NCBI GenBank assembly: GCA_033026295.1
Contig: CM065168.1
Location: 26,586,306 to 26,650,305, forward strand
DNA: 64,000 nucleotides
Source: Channa striata
Taxonomy: Eukaryota > Chordata > Actinopteri > Anabantiformes > Channidae
Direction: 5' to 3'
A program made the translations under genes and the position numbers. A model generated the notes under the pieces. It was not told where the DNA came from and did not search any database. It saw only the letters and a program-made list of their open reading frames with translations. Positions 1 through 11,265 of the stretch are shown here, one piece after another; the stretch's first letter is position 1; each line of letters begins with the position of its first letter.

Positions 1-510
1 CACGTCACTCCACTCTTCAGATCTCTGCACTGGCTTCCTGTAGCTGCTAGGATTACGTTCAAAGCTCAGTCTCTTGCCCACAGAGTGGTCAACTCAACAG
101 CTCCAGCTTACTAAAACTCAATCATTCAGGTCTACAACCCCTCCCGTCCCCCTTGGCCAGCAAACGACGTCTGACAGTCCCAGCACCACACAGAAGACAC
201 CAAGGAAAACTCTTCAGCTCAGTGATCCCACGATGGTGGAATGAGCTGCCAAACTCTGTGCGCTCAGCGACCTCACTCACTACATTTAAAACACTGCTGA
301 AAACAGAACTCTTCCGTCTCTTCCTTTGAAAAAAAAAAAACTTCCTGCTTTTTCTTTTTACTTTACTTGCATCTCATGAAACCGTAACACTTGTTTGATA
401 GCACTTTACTTTGATGTTTGTCTCCTAAACTTAGATTTTATTGCTTATTTGTTCCTCACTTGTAAGTCGCTTTGGATAAAAGCGTCTGCCAAATGCCTAA
501 ATGTAAATTT
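1..510 (+). mobile_element. L2-type LINE 3' end, 5'-truncated by the window edge
   Basis: The translated plus strand gives HVTPLFRSLHWLPVAARITF, HRVVNSTAPAY and, after frame changes, PRWWNELPNSVRSATSLTTF with LLKTELF. This is the C-terminal block of L2-type LINE ORF2. It has an in-frame stop (TAA at about 112-114, in place of a Leu codon by comparison with copy 34311-35030) and a frameshift around 160-175. The 3' UTR carries TCGCTTTGGATAAAAGCG and CTAAATGTAAAT (469-510). It is a dead copy. Confidence 0.85.
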
Positions 511-844
511 AAAGTGAGTTAAAAAAAATATACCAGTTTTGCACACTCAACACACTCAGAGATAGTGATGAACATAAGGAACTCAAATATTTAATTTAAT
601 TCCACATTCCTAGATCAGAACTTTAAGAAGCTAAACAGTATTCAGGCATCAGCTCAGGAGGGAAGTGTCTTAAATACCATCTTCAGGTCCCTTCACAGAT
701 GTTCAGTTAGCTTTAGCTGGGAGACTTGTCTTAAAGACACTCCAGTGTTGTCTTTGCTGTTGCTGATGTTCATTGTCAAGTGGAAAACAAACTGCACTAT
801 GGAGCAGGTTTCTTCTCATTTCAGCTGGGAACCTCTAAAACTCT

Positions 845-945
845 GTTAGTTGGTGTTGGATTCTTGGTTATATTCTTGACTTTATTATGTAAAGTGTCTT
901 GAGAGGACTTTGTTGTTAATTGGCACTATACCAATAAAAAAGTTG
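845..945 (+). repeat. TTGAATT-tailed fish repeat, degraded copy
   Basis: TTGACTTTATTATGTAAAGTG, then CTTGAGAGGACTTTGTTG and AATTGGCACTATACC with AATAAAAAAGTTGAA, matches the 3' part of the copies at 19223-19425 (same strand) and 5105-5435 (opposite strand). It looks like a retroelement tail. Confidence 0.7.
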
Positions 946-2064
946 AAATAGAATTGCATTGCTTTATGTAAATACAGAGGCAGCAAGCCATTTGTAACAC
1001 AGTCTCTGTTTACAGGGCATATTTCCTGTCCATTACTTATTCTGTTGCTATTTTAGCTCTGTAGATTTTGATTTTCAAGAGCAACACCTGTTGTTTGGGA
1101 GAGGACTGCATTAAGTCAGGCATGAACAGTTATAAATGGTTTTGTCTTGGTGTACACAGTCACAGGTCAGGTGCGCAATGACCAATTTACCAAGCATAAC
1201 TATGATTTTATTTGTCAGCAAGGTAGGATTGGAGACCACAGCTAAACACCTCCCAGAAAGCTTCTCAACAACTACACACACACACTCTCACTCATTAGCC
1301 CAGAGAGAGTGCAGGGTGGTAAATGAGTGGATCCTGGTAGCGTGATAAAGCTGAAGTGTCTTCAGAGTCGGTGAGGTCAGCTGTATGCAGCTTCAATGCC
1401 ACGGTAGTTTAATTAGAAGAGTCCATAATGGAGCCCTATCTGGAATAGCCCTTAATGAGCACCTAGTCATTCTATGTGTCCTTAATTTGTTCCACATAAC
1501 TGAGGCCATGAATAATCTCAAACTGTGAATGATTATCTGAGGCTGATGGGGGTCGGTTATGGAGTTGAGCAGGGAATTAAGGGTGACGTGTTTTTAACTT
1601 TGTTCAGTCACCATAGAACTCAGAGCTGAGGGAAAGGGCACAGCTTTGAGGTGTGGACAATGCAGTTTCTGCAAGCCTCAATGTTGACTTTACATTCACC
1701 AAACACACACACACACACAAGCATAAGGATGATTGTTGCCATGGCAACTGGGCAAAAATAGTAGAGAAGGCATGGCAGAGGGTACACACATATACACTCA
1801 CACACATCAACATGCAAACCCTCTCAGAAGGTGAGTGGTTTTGCTGCATGTTTCTCTGCTCCCTTCCCAACGTTTCTTGGTCTTTTGTTCTTCTCTCCCC
1901 CTTTCAATCATTCTGCTCTTTATACACTCGAGTGTGTACACAGACAGTCAACATAGGTAAACCTTCATTTCAGCAAAGGTTTGTAGGCAGCTACCTGTTC
2001 ATCCATCTTCCTACTCTCTGCCCCACTGTCTGGATTTTACATTGTGCTAATAAACACTCTCCCT

Positions 2065-2082
2065 CACACACACACACACACA
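2065..2082. repeat. (CA)n microsatellite
   Basis: Nine CA units on plus, one of several in the 1.7-2.3 kb stretch (others at 1703-1719 and 2275-2295). Confidence 0.9.
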
Positions 2083-5000
2083 GTCTGATATTAATGCTTA
2101 TATGCCTTTCATTATACACACGTACACTCATACTGTAAGAAAAAGCCACTTACTCACACTTGTATGCATCGATGCCCATGGAAACATAAGCACCCTGACA
2201 GTCATACATACAGACAAAAACACACTTTAGACGGCAAACTTCAGTGTGTATGCAACCATTGCATACTTAAGAAGACACACACACACACACACACTCTCAC
2301 TGTGTGAGTCTTCTCTTACTTTTACTGAGCTCATTCGGTGCCCCATTTTCAGCTCCAGCTCACCATCTTGTATCCATTTTTTTTTATACACCAGTGCCTA
2401 CCTCCCTTCACCCTCATCACCCTCTTTCTGCTGCATTTGCAGCTCCCTTCCATTCACGCACCACTCCTTATACACATTTGACTTGTAAATTGAGGCTCTA
2501 TTTGTGTCATGCCCAAGAGGTGCTGTCAATTAGTCTAAACGCTGTGACGCATCTTGTGAGGATGACATGAGAGAGAGAGAGAGAGGGATGGAGACAGAGG
2601 ATGGAAGGGATAGAGTTTGGCAGTGAGAGGAAGACCAAAGAAAAGGGTTATAGAAAGTAAATACAGAAGGGAAGAGGAGCAGACAAAGATTAGGCTTTTG
2701 TCTGGTGAAGCACCATGGTGGGACCCCCTGATGCTAGAGCATATCCCAGATCTGTGCGAGTGTCATCAGACAAAACCTCCGCTCCAACCTCCACTGAGCA
2801 TCTTTGCGAGAAGTGCTAGTCCCCAGGAGATTTGCAGAATGTGGGGGAGTGCTGGGATTCACACTAGAGAAGCTGCACACTCTGACTGTCCAGCATATGC
2901 TAGAGAGGCCTGCTGGGCAAGCTGTACACTCAGATGAGGGTGTAAACATTGACTTACAACACAGACACTGTTGTGAATGAGTAATTATACGATACACAAT
3001 GGAAGGACATTATGGAAATTCAGCAGATGTTTGGAGGATAAAGTAGCAATACCATATGAGAAAAATAGATACACATAGGCACACAAAGCAATTATGGTCC
3101 TCCACCAGGAACAGCCACATTTGTTGATCATGATAGAGAAACTGGCATTTGTAGCCAAAAAATGTCCATATTATAATGTAAACTCTCTTGCAATTTTGAG
3201 GTCTTTTAGACCAAATATGCTCCAGAGTGGACCCTGCCAAAACCACACACCAGGCTTTTTTTCTGTTTGCATTCTCACCGTCAATAGGAATGTAAGCCAA
3301 ACTGAGGTACGTCTGCTGCCAGTAATAGCCTGTTTTTTCAACTTTCAGAGAGACTAACAGTAACTAATTGAACCCTAACACCAGCTAATCTATCTAAACT
3401 TCCAAAATGAATTATAAAATAGCCATAAATTACCACACAAGCTATTCTCCCCTGCTGGGGTCCACTCCCATACCTTTCTGCGGGCTGACTGCTGTCTCAC
3501 CTGGCAAAGTGGATCACAGTGCTGATGACATCAGCTTAAATTTACAGATTGAGGTTTTCTTTAAATAGGCCACAAGTAATGTGTATTTAAAACCAAATGG
3601 GTGCTCGCATGGGAAGAACCCAAAGCGTATTAAAATTGTATAATAGAAATTATAACGCTGCTGTGTGATGCTATACCATCACTGCTGAAATCGACCAATC
3701 AACTTACATCTACGTCACCCAAAGTTCTTAACTTGCTAATTAGATAATTAGAAGACTAATAGGAGGGAAGTAAATCCCTCAAACTGTGCTGAGGGACATT
3801 TATCTTTATCAGTCCCTGTATTGTAGACACACAAAGGGTTGACTTCTGCCAACAATTCTAAGAACAAAGGAAGAAGTTCCTCTTTTCCAAAAGTTGTGTG
3901 TGAACCTAAATCTGTACGTGAACCATAGGTGGTTTTTTAAGGAGATTTTTTTGATGTCTGAAGTACAACAACATTCAATTGCTTATGGTGTATAATTTAA
4001 CCCAACATATGACCAAATTATATTGCTGATATATGCTATATTGTGTCCTGCCAATTGCTAGCTTTGGAGGCTGTCATTACTGACCTCGGTATTTTACATC
4101 GTTATCCAACCCTTAAATTATCTGGTTTGTCACAGTGTGATGTATTCTTGACAAAGTATTCAAATGTATAAACGTATAAATGTATAATTAGTTGATAGCA
4201 AGGTATTGTTGCTTGCAGGAACACGTGTTCCAGCTCAGTTCCTTTAATTAGATCCTTTTTACCCTCACTTAAATCTCATTCCCTCCCACCAAGGACAAAA
4301 AGGACAGAGCCAGGTAAAAGATGAATTAATTTTTACTGAGGATATCCAGATGATGAATCTAAAAACAAAAACTGACTCTCAAATTGGTTGTTGTTTGTAG
4401 CCAGTACTTTGGTGTAAACTGCAGTGACGCACCATCCCACACATTTCCAGTAAAGAGGTATCTGCCCAGTAAAACACTGTGAAGGATGGTCTCTTGTGTC
4501 TTTGCTTCTTCCTTCTCAGAGATCCCCTGTTAGTCTTCAATCCTTGCCCCTTGCCCCTTAGAACACAAATAAGCGATTTGGGATGAGAACAGGAACAACT
4601 TCTGGGTTGAACGATGATAAAGTAATGATCAGTTAAGGGAATAGGGATGTACTCCTGGCCTCAAAGAGCTTTTTTTCACAGCAGTCTCTCAGTAAGCCAT
4701 GGTGGTGAGCAAGCATAACATGACACACCTAAAACTAATGCAGGCATAATATAGGAATTATACCTGCCCTGTTTACGTCATGCTGTATCACAGAGTTTCT
4801 GCAGTGCTGTGGAGCACATTGCAATGCAGCAACCATTACGGTGTATTCAAGATTTTCTGCACGGTAAACTCCCGTTGGCACTGTTGGCAGCTTTTTGCAA
4901 GTAGTGGTGGCTGCGGGTCAGAGGAAGGTGGGTGGACGATACTGTCATTTCCACATTTGAGACCTGTGGGGCTATTGTGATTATGTGTAAACAGTAATTT

Positions 5001-5104
5001 CAAAATCATTTCAATTCCAGTAGTACTTTGGTCACCTTTGTCATTGCACCATCAATGTGCCAAATCAACACGACTGTACTTAGACTTGTTTTATGTATGT
5101 TCTG

Positions 5105-5435
5105 GTTCAACTTTATTTATATAGCGCCAATTGACAACAAGGTCATCTCAGGGCACTTTACATAATAAAGTCAAGACTATACAAACATTTAGAGAAAACC
5201 CAACAAATCCCCCTTGAACAAGCCATAGGCAACAGTGGAGAGGAAAAACTCCCTTTAACGGAAGAAACCTCCAGCCGAACCAGGCTCAGGGTGGGCGGCC
5301 ATCTGCCTTGACCGGTTGGGCTGAGTGGAAAGTGGAGAGAGAAAAGAACAGAGCAACGGAAGCAACAACAAAACATTGGGCATGTTAGTAGGACCAGTAG
5401 CTGCACACTGGAGGACACAATGAATGTGTGAAAGT
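5105..5435 (-). repeat. TTGAATT-tailed fish repeat, longest copy
   Basis: The plus strand begins TTCAACTTTATTTATATAGC, followed by GCCAATTGACAACAAGG, AATAAAGTCAAGACTATAC, GTGGAGAGGAAAAACTCCC and GAAGAAACCTCCAG. This block order is a very common dispersed repeat in fish. Because its tail is at the left, the element runs on minus. It creates a spurious open frame containing SAGGFFRLKGVF, often seen as a false protein in fish annotations. I cannot assign its class. Confidence 0.8.
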
Positions 5436-6300
5436 ATCAACAAAAGCTCTGTCCCTTTTTACATTATTGATTTGAACAATGCAGCTGATTAAAATCATGT
5501 CAAAACCTGGTATTGTTTAGGTCTCTTGACTTAATATCTTATCTCAGTTCACCCGAGAGCCTGACTATGTTAGACAGGCTGCTGGTGACAGGCTTATAAT
5601 GATTAAATTTATGCCTGGAATAAAAAAAATGCTAGGCAAATGGTGGTTGTCTTATCTTATCTTATAATGACCATGTCTCCATGACCAATATGTAGGCTAA
5701 AAATAACTTATTATGATACACTAATGGAAGATAAATGTATATACCCAAAGACGTCAGCAGATAACTCTTTGAATCTACCTTTGTGATGCTTGTTCACTTG
5801 ACCACAGTGCATGAAACTGTCTGCCTTTACTCTGCTCATCAGCAATTTGAACAGCAGGTAACTGACTCTGCCAATTAAGAATAGTCGTCTTCTTTACGCA
5901 AAAGAGTTCTTTAATTGCTGTATGAGTGTAGAATTGGTGTTCTACTTAAGAACAAATATTATACAGTAGGTACTGATGCACTTGGCTGATTCCAAGTGCA
6001 CAAAGTTTACCTCTGCAGTCATTCTTTTCCTTCTGTCAACAAAGAAGTCATCAATAAATGTCAGTGTGTCACGTCCACTTGCAGTCAGACATGCCCAAGC
6101 CATAAAAGAACCAGAACCATGTTTGACAGATGAGGGGTGCTTTGGCTCAAAACATGTTCTTTTATCTCCTACACGTTCCTCTTTCTATCAATTTGATAAG
6201 AACTGCTAGAAGTGCTGGAAAGCTGCAAATTCTATAGTAAAATTCCTGTCCCTTTTTTGAAAAATGTTGTTTTAGTGTGCATGATCACGCTCTCTCTGTC

Positions 6301-6322
6301 ACACACACACACACACACACAC
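6301..6322. repeat. (CA)n microsatellite
   Basis: Eleven CA units on plus, preceded by a short CT run. Confidence 0.9.
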
Positions 6323-8140
6323 TAACAAGCATCTCACAATCCATTTGAGCTTTTACACAGAGGCAAATCAACAAATAGAGTCTGAAGCTGCATTGCCCTC
6401 TCGTATGCTCACATGCACAGATGCACACCCAAGCACAATGCTGATAATTTGCATGGCAGCAGAGGGTGTTGAGATGGTGTCACTGCTGATTGTCTCTCTA
6501 ACTAGTGATGTCATATTTCTTGTGATAGCAAGTTCTCAGCTTTGTGCCAGTGGGGAATTGAAGCCACAGCTTTGTTTTTGGCTTTTTATTAGTGTAATTT
6601 GATGAACGTCGAGCAGCACAGGGCAGAAACAAAGCTCTATATGTAGGAGAATTAGTTAGTGTTAAGGAGGTTAGCACGTTTGGCATGGGAATATTTGTGT
6701 TGTTTTATCTGTATGTGATCCATCCATGTGTGCGCATCATATTTTACAGATTGGCGAATAAACGGGAAAAGTGGCCATGGGGTACATCTCACAGTTGGAT
6801 AGAATATGGGATGATGAAATAGGGAGGAAATGCCATGCAAAATAGAGCAGAAATTGTATTTCTTTCCTTCCTTACCTTTACTAAACTCTGCTCTAGATTC
6901 ACAATCAGAGCTTTTGATTTGTGTTCGTGCTGATTCAATCACTGTTGACTTTTCAGTCACTGTTTTTTATCCAGAGGAATTCTTTTTTTATGATGGCAAG
7001 TAGGGGGTGTATAAAAATACAAAGCACCATTTATTCATCCAAGTTATTACAATGAAGGATAGTAGAATAAAATATTTTTAAATAATGCCCTGAATCTGTT
7101 ATTATTATTTAAATTTACTTAAAGGAGAATTCCTCCTTTAGGTGAATATAATTGCATCATTGTTTGCTGGCACAAATTCTTCAGCAGTGTTCATCAGTCA
7201 AAAGTAAAAAGAAAAATGTAGACATTACAATTTCTCTTACAGATTAGACCAGAATGCACTGCAGCACAGCTTTTTAAAATGTTCCATTTATTTTACCATA
7301 AATGATACAGTGGTCAGTGTCAATATTCTTAAATATTCTGAAAACTTGTTATACTATAAACAGTGTGCATCAACTTCAGGTTAATCTAAAGTAAAAATTA
7401 AATTTCTCAGCATTAAATTCTAATTCATTATTAACTCACAGACACTAGAGACCTCACAGGAATTTACAGGGACAAGGCAGAAAAGCAATTGACAAAGTAA
7501 AACTCTAATAAGCAAAGAAAAAAATATATATAAACAAGATCCAGAAACACAGCCGCCCCCTTTTTGTCTCAGCCCATTTAAGACGGTAAACCATCCTGAT
7601 AACAAAAAATATAAAATTCTTTTTGGAAATTATGGATGGCACATTGTCAATGCAAAAGAAGAGTGGGGCCGTCAGACTTGTTATCAGCGCACAGTTGAAA
7701 AGGCTGCATGTGTGATGGTATGGGAGATGCATTATTACACACAGCATGAGTGACTTCACATCTGTGAAGGCTCCATTTATTAATGATGAGGACTGTCAAG
7801 AGGGCAAACACATCCAAAACAAACTTCTGCAGGTGCTCGACCAAAAAAAACAAACCAAAGGAAAAATACAAGATCCACAGACTGCACTTCAAGCTCCCAT
7901 GTCGTTGTCAGGCATTTTCAAGCAGCCTGACAATACAGTGTGTGGATCCTCAGTTTATTAATTACCACTAATTAATGATGCCCTCATCCCAAAGATACGG
8001 TATCTAATCGTGTATATATCAGAATAATATATACAGCTTTTGGACTTATGCTGCCATCAACACTAACATTTTTTTATGGATGCTCTTACTTATTTCAGCA
8101 ACACAATCCCAAACCCCATTTTGCATGTATTGAAACAGCT

Positions 8141-8158
8141 TGCCTTAGTAGTAAGAGT
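8141..8158 (+). repeat. 5' target-site duplication of the RTE-like LINE
   Basis: TGCCTTAGTAGTAAGAGT is repeated exactly at 11248-11265. The bases outside both copies differ, so the duplication is exactly 18 bp. It marks the precise 5' end of the insertion. Confidence 0.95.
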
Positions 8159-11100
8159 AATCTAGCCACAGGGGTTGCAAGCCAGTAACTTCGGAAAAAT
8201 AGAGAGGGTTGCGTCAAGAAGGGCATCCGGCGTAAAACTTGGCAAGTACAACCATGCGAGTCATCCATAGCACTTTCATACCGGATCGGTCGAGGCCCAG
8301 GTTAACAACGACCGCCACCGGTGCTGTTAACCTACAGGGTGCCGGTGGAAATTGGACTACTGTTGGTCGAAGAAGGAGAGGAGGCAGAAGGGTTTCGTGG
8401 TCAGAGAGAGAAGAAGAAAGGCAGGAGCTTAGATCTGAGAGTAGGGACTCTTAACATTGACACAATGACATGGAAAGGTAGAGATTTGGCAGACATGATG
8501 GAGAGAAGGAAGGTAGATGTACTGTGTGTGCAGGAGACAAGGTGGAAGGGTAGCGAAGCACATAGTATTGGAGGAGGATAAAAACCGTTCTAACATGGTG
8601 TGGATAGGAAGAGAAACGGGGTTGGAGTGATCTTGAAGAGGGAGTTTGTGAACAATGTTCTAGAGGTGAAAAGAGTCTCAGACAGTGTGATGAGCCTAAA
8701 GCTAGAAATCGAAGGGGTGATGGTGAACGTAGTCAGTGGGTATGTTCCAGAAGTTGGCTGTGAGTTAGAAGAGAAGGAGAGATTCTGGAATGAGTTTGAT
8801 GAGGTTGTAGAGAGTATCCCCAGAGGAGAGAGAGTAGTTGTTGGAGCAGACTTCAATTGGCATGTTGATGAGGGGAACAGAAGTGATGAGGAGGTGACGG
8901 GCAGGTTTGGTGTAAAGGACAGGAATCCAGAAGGACAGATGGTTGTGGACTTTCCTAAGAGGATGGAAATGGCAGTAGTCAACACTTACTTCCAGAAGAG
9001 AGAGGAACACAGAGTGACATACAAGAGTGGAGGTAGGAGTACACAGGTGGACTACAATCTATGTAGACGAGGTCATTTGAGAGAGGTTAGTGACTGTAAA
9101 GTGGTGGTAGGAGAGAGTGTAGCCAGACAGCACTGCATGGTGGTGTGTAAGATGACTCTGGTGGACAGGAAGAAGAAGAGAGGAAAGACAGAAAAGAAGA
9201 CCAAGTGGTGGAAGCTAAAGAATGAAGAAACTTGTGAGGAATTCAGGCAAAAGTTGAGACAGGCTCTGGGTGGTCAGGAAGAGCTTCCAGATGACTGGGA
9301 AACTACAGCAGAGGTAATCAGGAAAACGGGTAGGAAGGTGCTGGGTGTGTCATCTGGAAAGAGGAGAGAAGATAAAGACACTTGGTGGTGGAATGAGGAA
9401 GTACAGGACTGCATCCAGAGGAAGAGGTTAGCTAAAAGGAAGTGGGATGTAGAAAGGACTGAGGAAAGTAGACAGGAGTACAAGGAAGTGCAGCGCAGAG
9501 TAAAGAGGGAGGTGGCAAACTCCAAACAGAAAGCTTAGGATGAGCTGTATGACAGATTAGACACGAAGGAAGGAGAGAAGGACTTGTACAGGCTAGTCAG
9601 ACAGAGAGATAGGGATGGGAAAGATGTGCAACAGATAAGGGTGATTAAAGACAGAGATGGAAAGGTGCTAAAAAGCCAGGAGAGTGTGCAGAGAAGATGG
9701 AAGGAGTATTTTGAGGAACTGATGAATGAGGAAAATGACAGGGAAAGAAGGGAAGAAGATGTGGATGTTGTGGAGCAGGAAATAGCAGAGATTAGAAAGG
9801 ATGAGGTGAGGAAGGCTCTGAAAAGGATGAAGAGCGGAAAGGCTGTTGGTCCTGATGAAGTACCTGTGGAGGTGTGGAAATGCCTAGGAGAGACAGCAGT
9901 GGAGTTTCTAAGCAGTCTGTTTAACAGGATTTTAGAGAGTGAGAAGATGCCTGAGGAATGGAGGAGAAGCATTCTGGTGCCGATCTTTAAGAGCAAGGGT
10001 GACACGCAGAACTGTAGCAACTACAGAGGGATAAAGCTGATGAGCCACACAATGAAGCTGTGGGAAAGAGTAGTGGAGGCCAGGCTTAGGAAGGAGATGG
10101 AGATTTGTGAGCAGCAGTATGGTTTCATGCCCCGTAAGAGCACCACTGATGCCATTTTCGCTTTGAGGTTGTTGATGGAAAAGTACAGAGATGGTCAGAA
10201 GGAGCTGCATTGTGTCTTTGTGGATTTAGAGAAAGCGTATGACAGGGTGTCGAGGGACGAGCTGTGGTACTGTATGAGGTTGTCGGGAGTGGCAGAGAAG
10301 TATGTCAGAGTAGTCCAGGACATGTATGAGAGAAGCATGACGGTGGGGAGATGTGCCATAGGTCAGACAGAGGAGTTCAAGGTGGAGGTGGGACTACACC
10401 AAGGATCAGCTTTGAGTCCCTTCTTGTTTGCTATGCTGATGGACAGGTTGACAGATGAGGTCAGACAGAAATCTCCCTGGACAATGATGTTTGCAGATGA
10501 CATTGTGATTTGCAGTGAGAGTAGAGAGCAGGTGGAGGAACAGCTGGAGAGGTGGAGGTTTGCTCTGGAAAGAAGAGGCATGAAAGTCAGTCGTAGCAAG
10601 ACGGAATTTATGCCTCTAAACGAGAGGGAGCAAGGTAGAAGCGTAAGGTTACAGGGGGCTGAGGTGAAGAAGGTGCAGGAGTTTAAGTACTTGGCGTCAA
10701 CAGTTCAGTGTGATGGGGAGTGTAGAAAAGAGGTGAAGAGGCGAGTGCAGGAGGGTTGGAGTGGGTGCAGGAAAGTGTCAGGAGTGTTGTGTGACAGAAG
10801 AGTGTCAGTGGTGTCAGACAGTGGTGAGACCAGCTCTGCTCTATGGGTTAGAGACAGTAGCAGTGAGAAAGAGACAAGAGGCAGAGATGGAAGCAGCAGA
10901 GATGAAGATGTTGAGGTTCTCCTTAGGAGTGACAAGGTTGGATAGAATAAGGAACGAATTCATCAGAGGGACAGCACATGTTGCCTGTGTTAGCAATAAA
11001 GTCAGAGAGGCCAGATTGAGATGGTTTGGACATGTGCAGAGGAGGGATAGTGAATATATTGGTAGAAGGATGTTGGAGATGGAGCTACCAGGCAAGAGGG

Positions 11101-11247
11101 CGAGAGGACGACCGAGGAGGAGATATATGGATGTCCTAACAGAAGACATGAGGTTAGCTGGTGTCAGAGAGGAAGATGCTCAGGATAGAGTGAGGTGGAA
11201 ACGGATGATTCGACCCCTGATGGGAAAAGCTGAAAGAGTAGTAGTAG
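8159..11247 (+). mobile_element. Complete RTE-like LINE insertion (3.09 kb)
   Basis: This is a non-LTR retrotransposon bounded by perfect 18-bp target-site duplications, with a short untranslated leader, one ORF (endonuclease then reverse transcriptase) and a short (AGT)n tail (11237-11247). The length, single EN-RT ORF, near-absent 3' UTR and trinucleotide tail suggest the RTE clade; that assignment is by organisation and motif memory, not a search. The coding region is broken. Intact duplications indicate fairly recent insertion relative to the other elements here. It lies on the strand opposite nrxn2, downstream of its stop. Confidence 0.93.
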
Positions 11248-11255
11248 TGCCTTAG
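8430..11255 (+). pseudogene. Broken EN-RT polyprotein ORF of the RTE-like LINE
   Basis: Domain order is an APE-type endonuclease (TLNIDTMTWKGRDLADMM, DVLCVQETRW with the catalytic Glu, VVGADFNWHV, STQVDYNLCRR), then a reverse transcriptase (GKAVGPDEVPVEVWK, CSNYRGIKLMSHTMKLWE, QQYGFMPRKSTTDAIF, VFVDLEKAYDRV, GLHQGSALSPFLF, MMFADDIVI with catalytic DD, FKYLAST). The C-terminal block has MKMLRFSLGVTRLDRIRNEF, LRWFGHVQRRD and ELPGKRARGRPRRRYMD. Breaks are in-frame stops at 8579-8581 (TAA), 8591-8593 (TAA) and 9536-9538 (TAG), then a shift from frame 2 to frame 3 between about 10800 and 10830. The final frame reads through the GTA repeats as Val-Val-Val-Val and stops inside the 3' target-site duplication. 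It cannot produce an intact protein. Confidence 0.93.
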
Positions 11256-11265
11256 TAGTAAGAGT
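11248..11265 (+). repeat. 3' target-site duplication of the RTE-like LINE
   Basis: Exact copy of 8141-8158, directly after the element's (AGT)n tail. Confidence 0.95.

Larger units (their letters stand above)
511..8140. other. Non-coding flank with microsatellites and repeat fragments
   Basis: Apart from the listed repeats I see no exon or gene. (CA)n runs lie at 1703-1719, 2065-2082, 2275-2295 and 6301-6322, and (GA)n at 2569-2585. A plus-strand open frame at 2617-2937 (106 codons, starting MAVRGRPKKR) has no recognisable domain and no adjacent splice logic. This region is either distal nrxn2 3' UTR or intergenic. Confidence 0.7.

Noticed and set aside
2617..2937. 106-codon plus-strand open frame starting MAVRGRPKKR
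   Set aside because: No recognisable domain, overlaps an equally long minus-strand frame, lies beside a (GA)n repeat, and has no splice or promoter context.
5158..5443. Minus-strand open frames containing SAGGFFR and VFPLHCC-like text
   Set aside because: They are read from a dispersed repeat, also present at 19223-19434, that commonly yields false proteins in fish.
8590..10935. Several minus-strand open frames of 76-161 codons
   Set aside because: They are antisense shadows of the purine-rich LINE coding strand and carry only Ser/Leu-rich low complexity.
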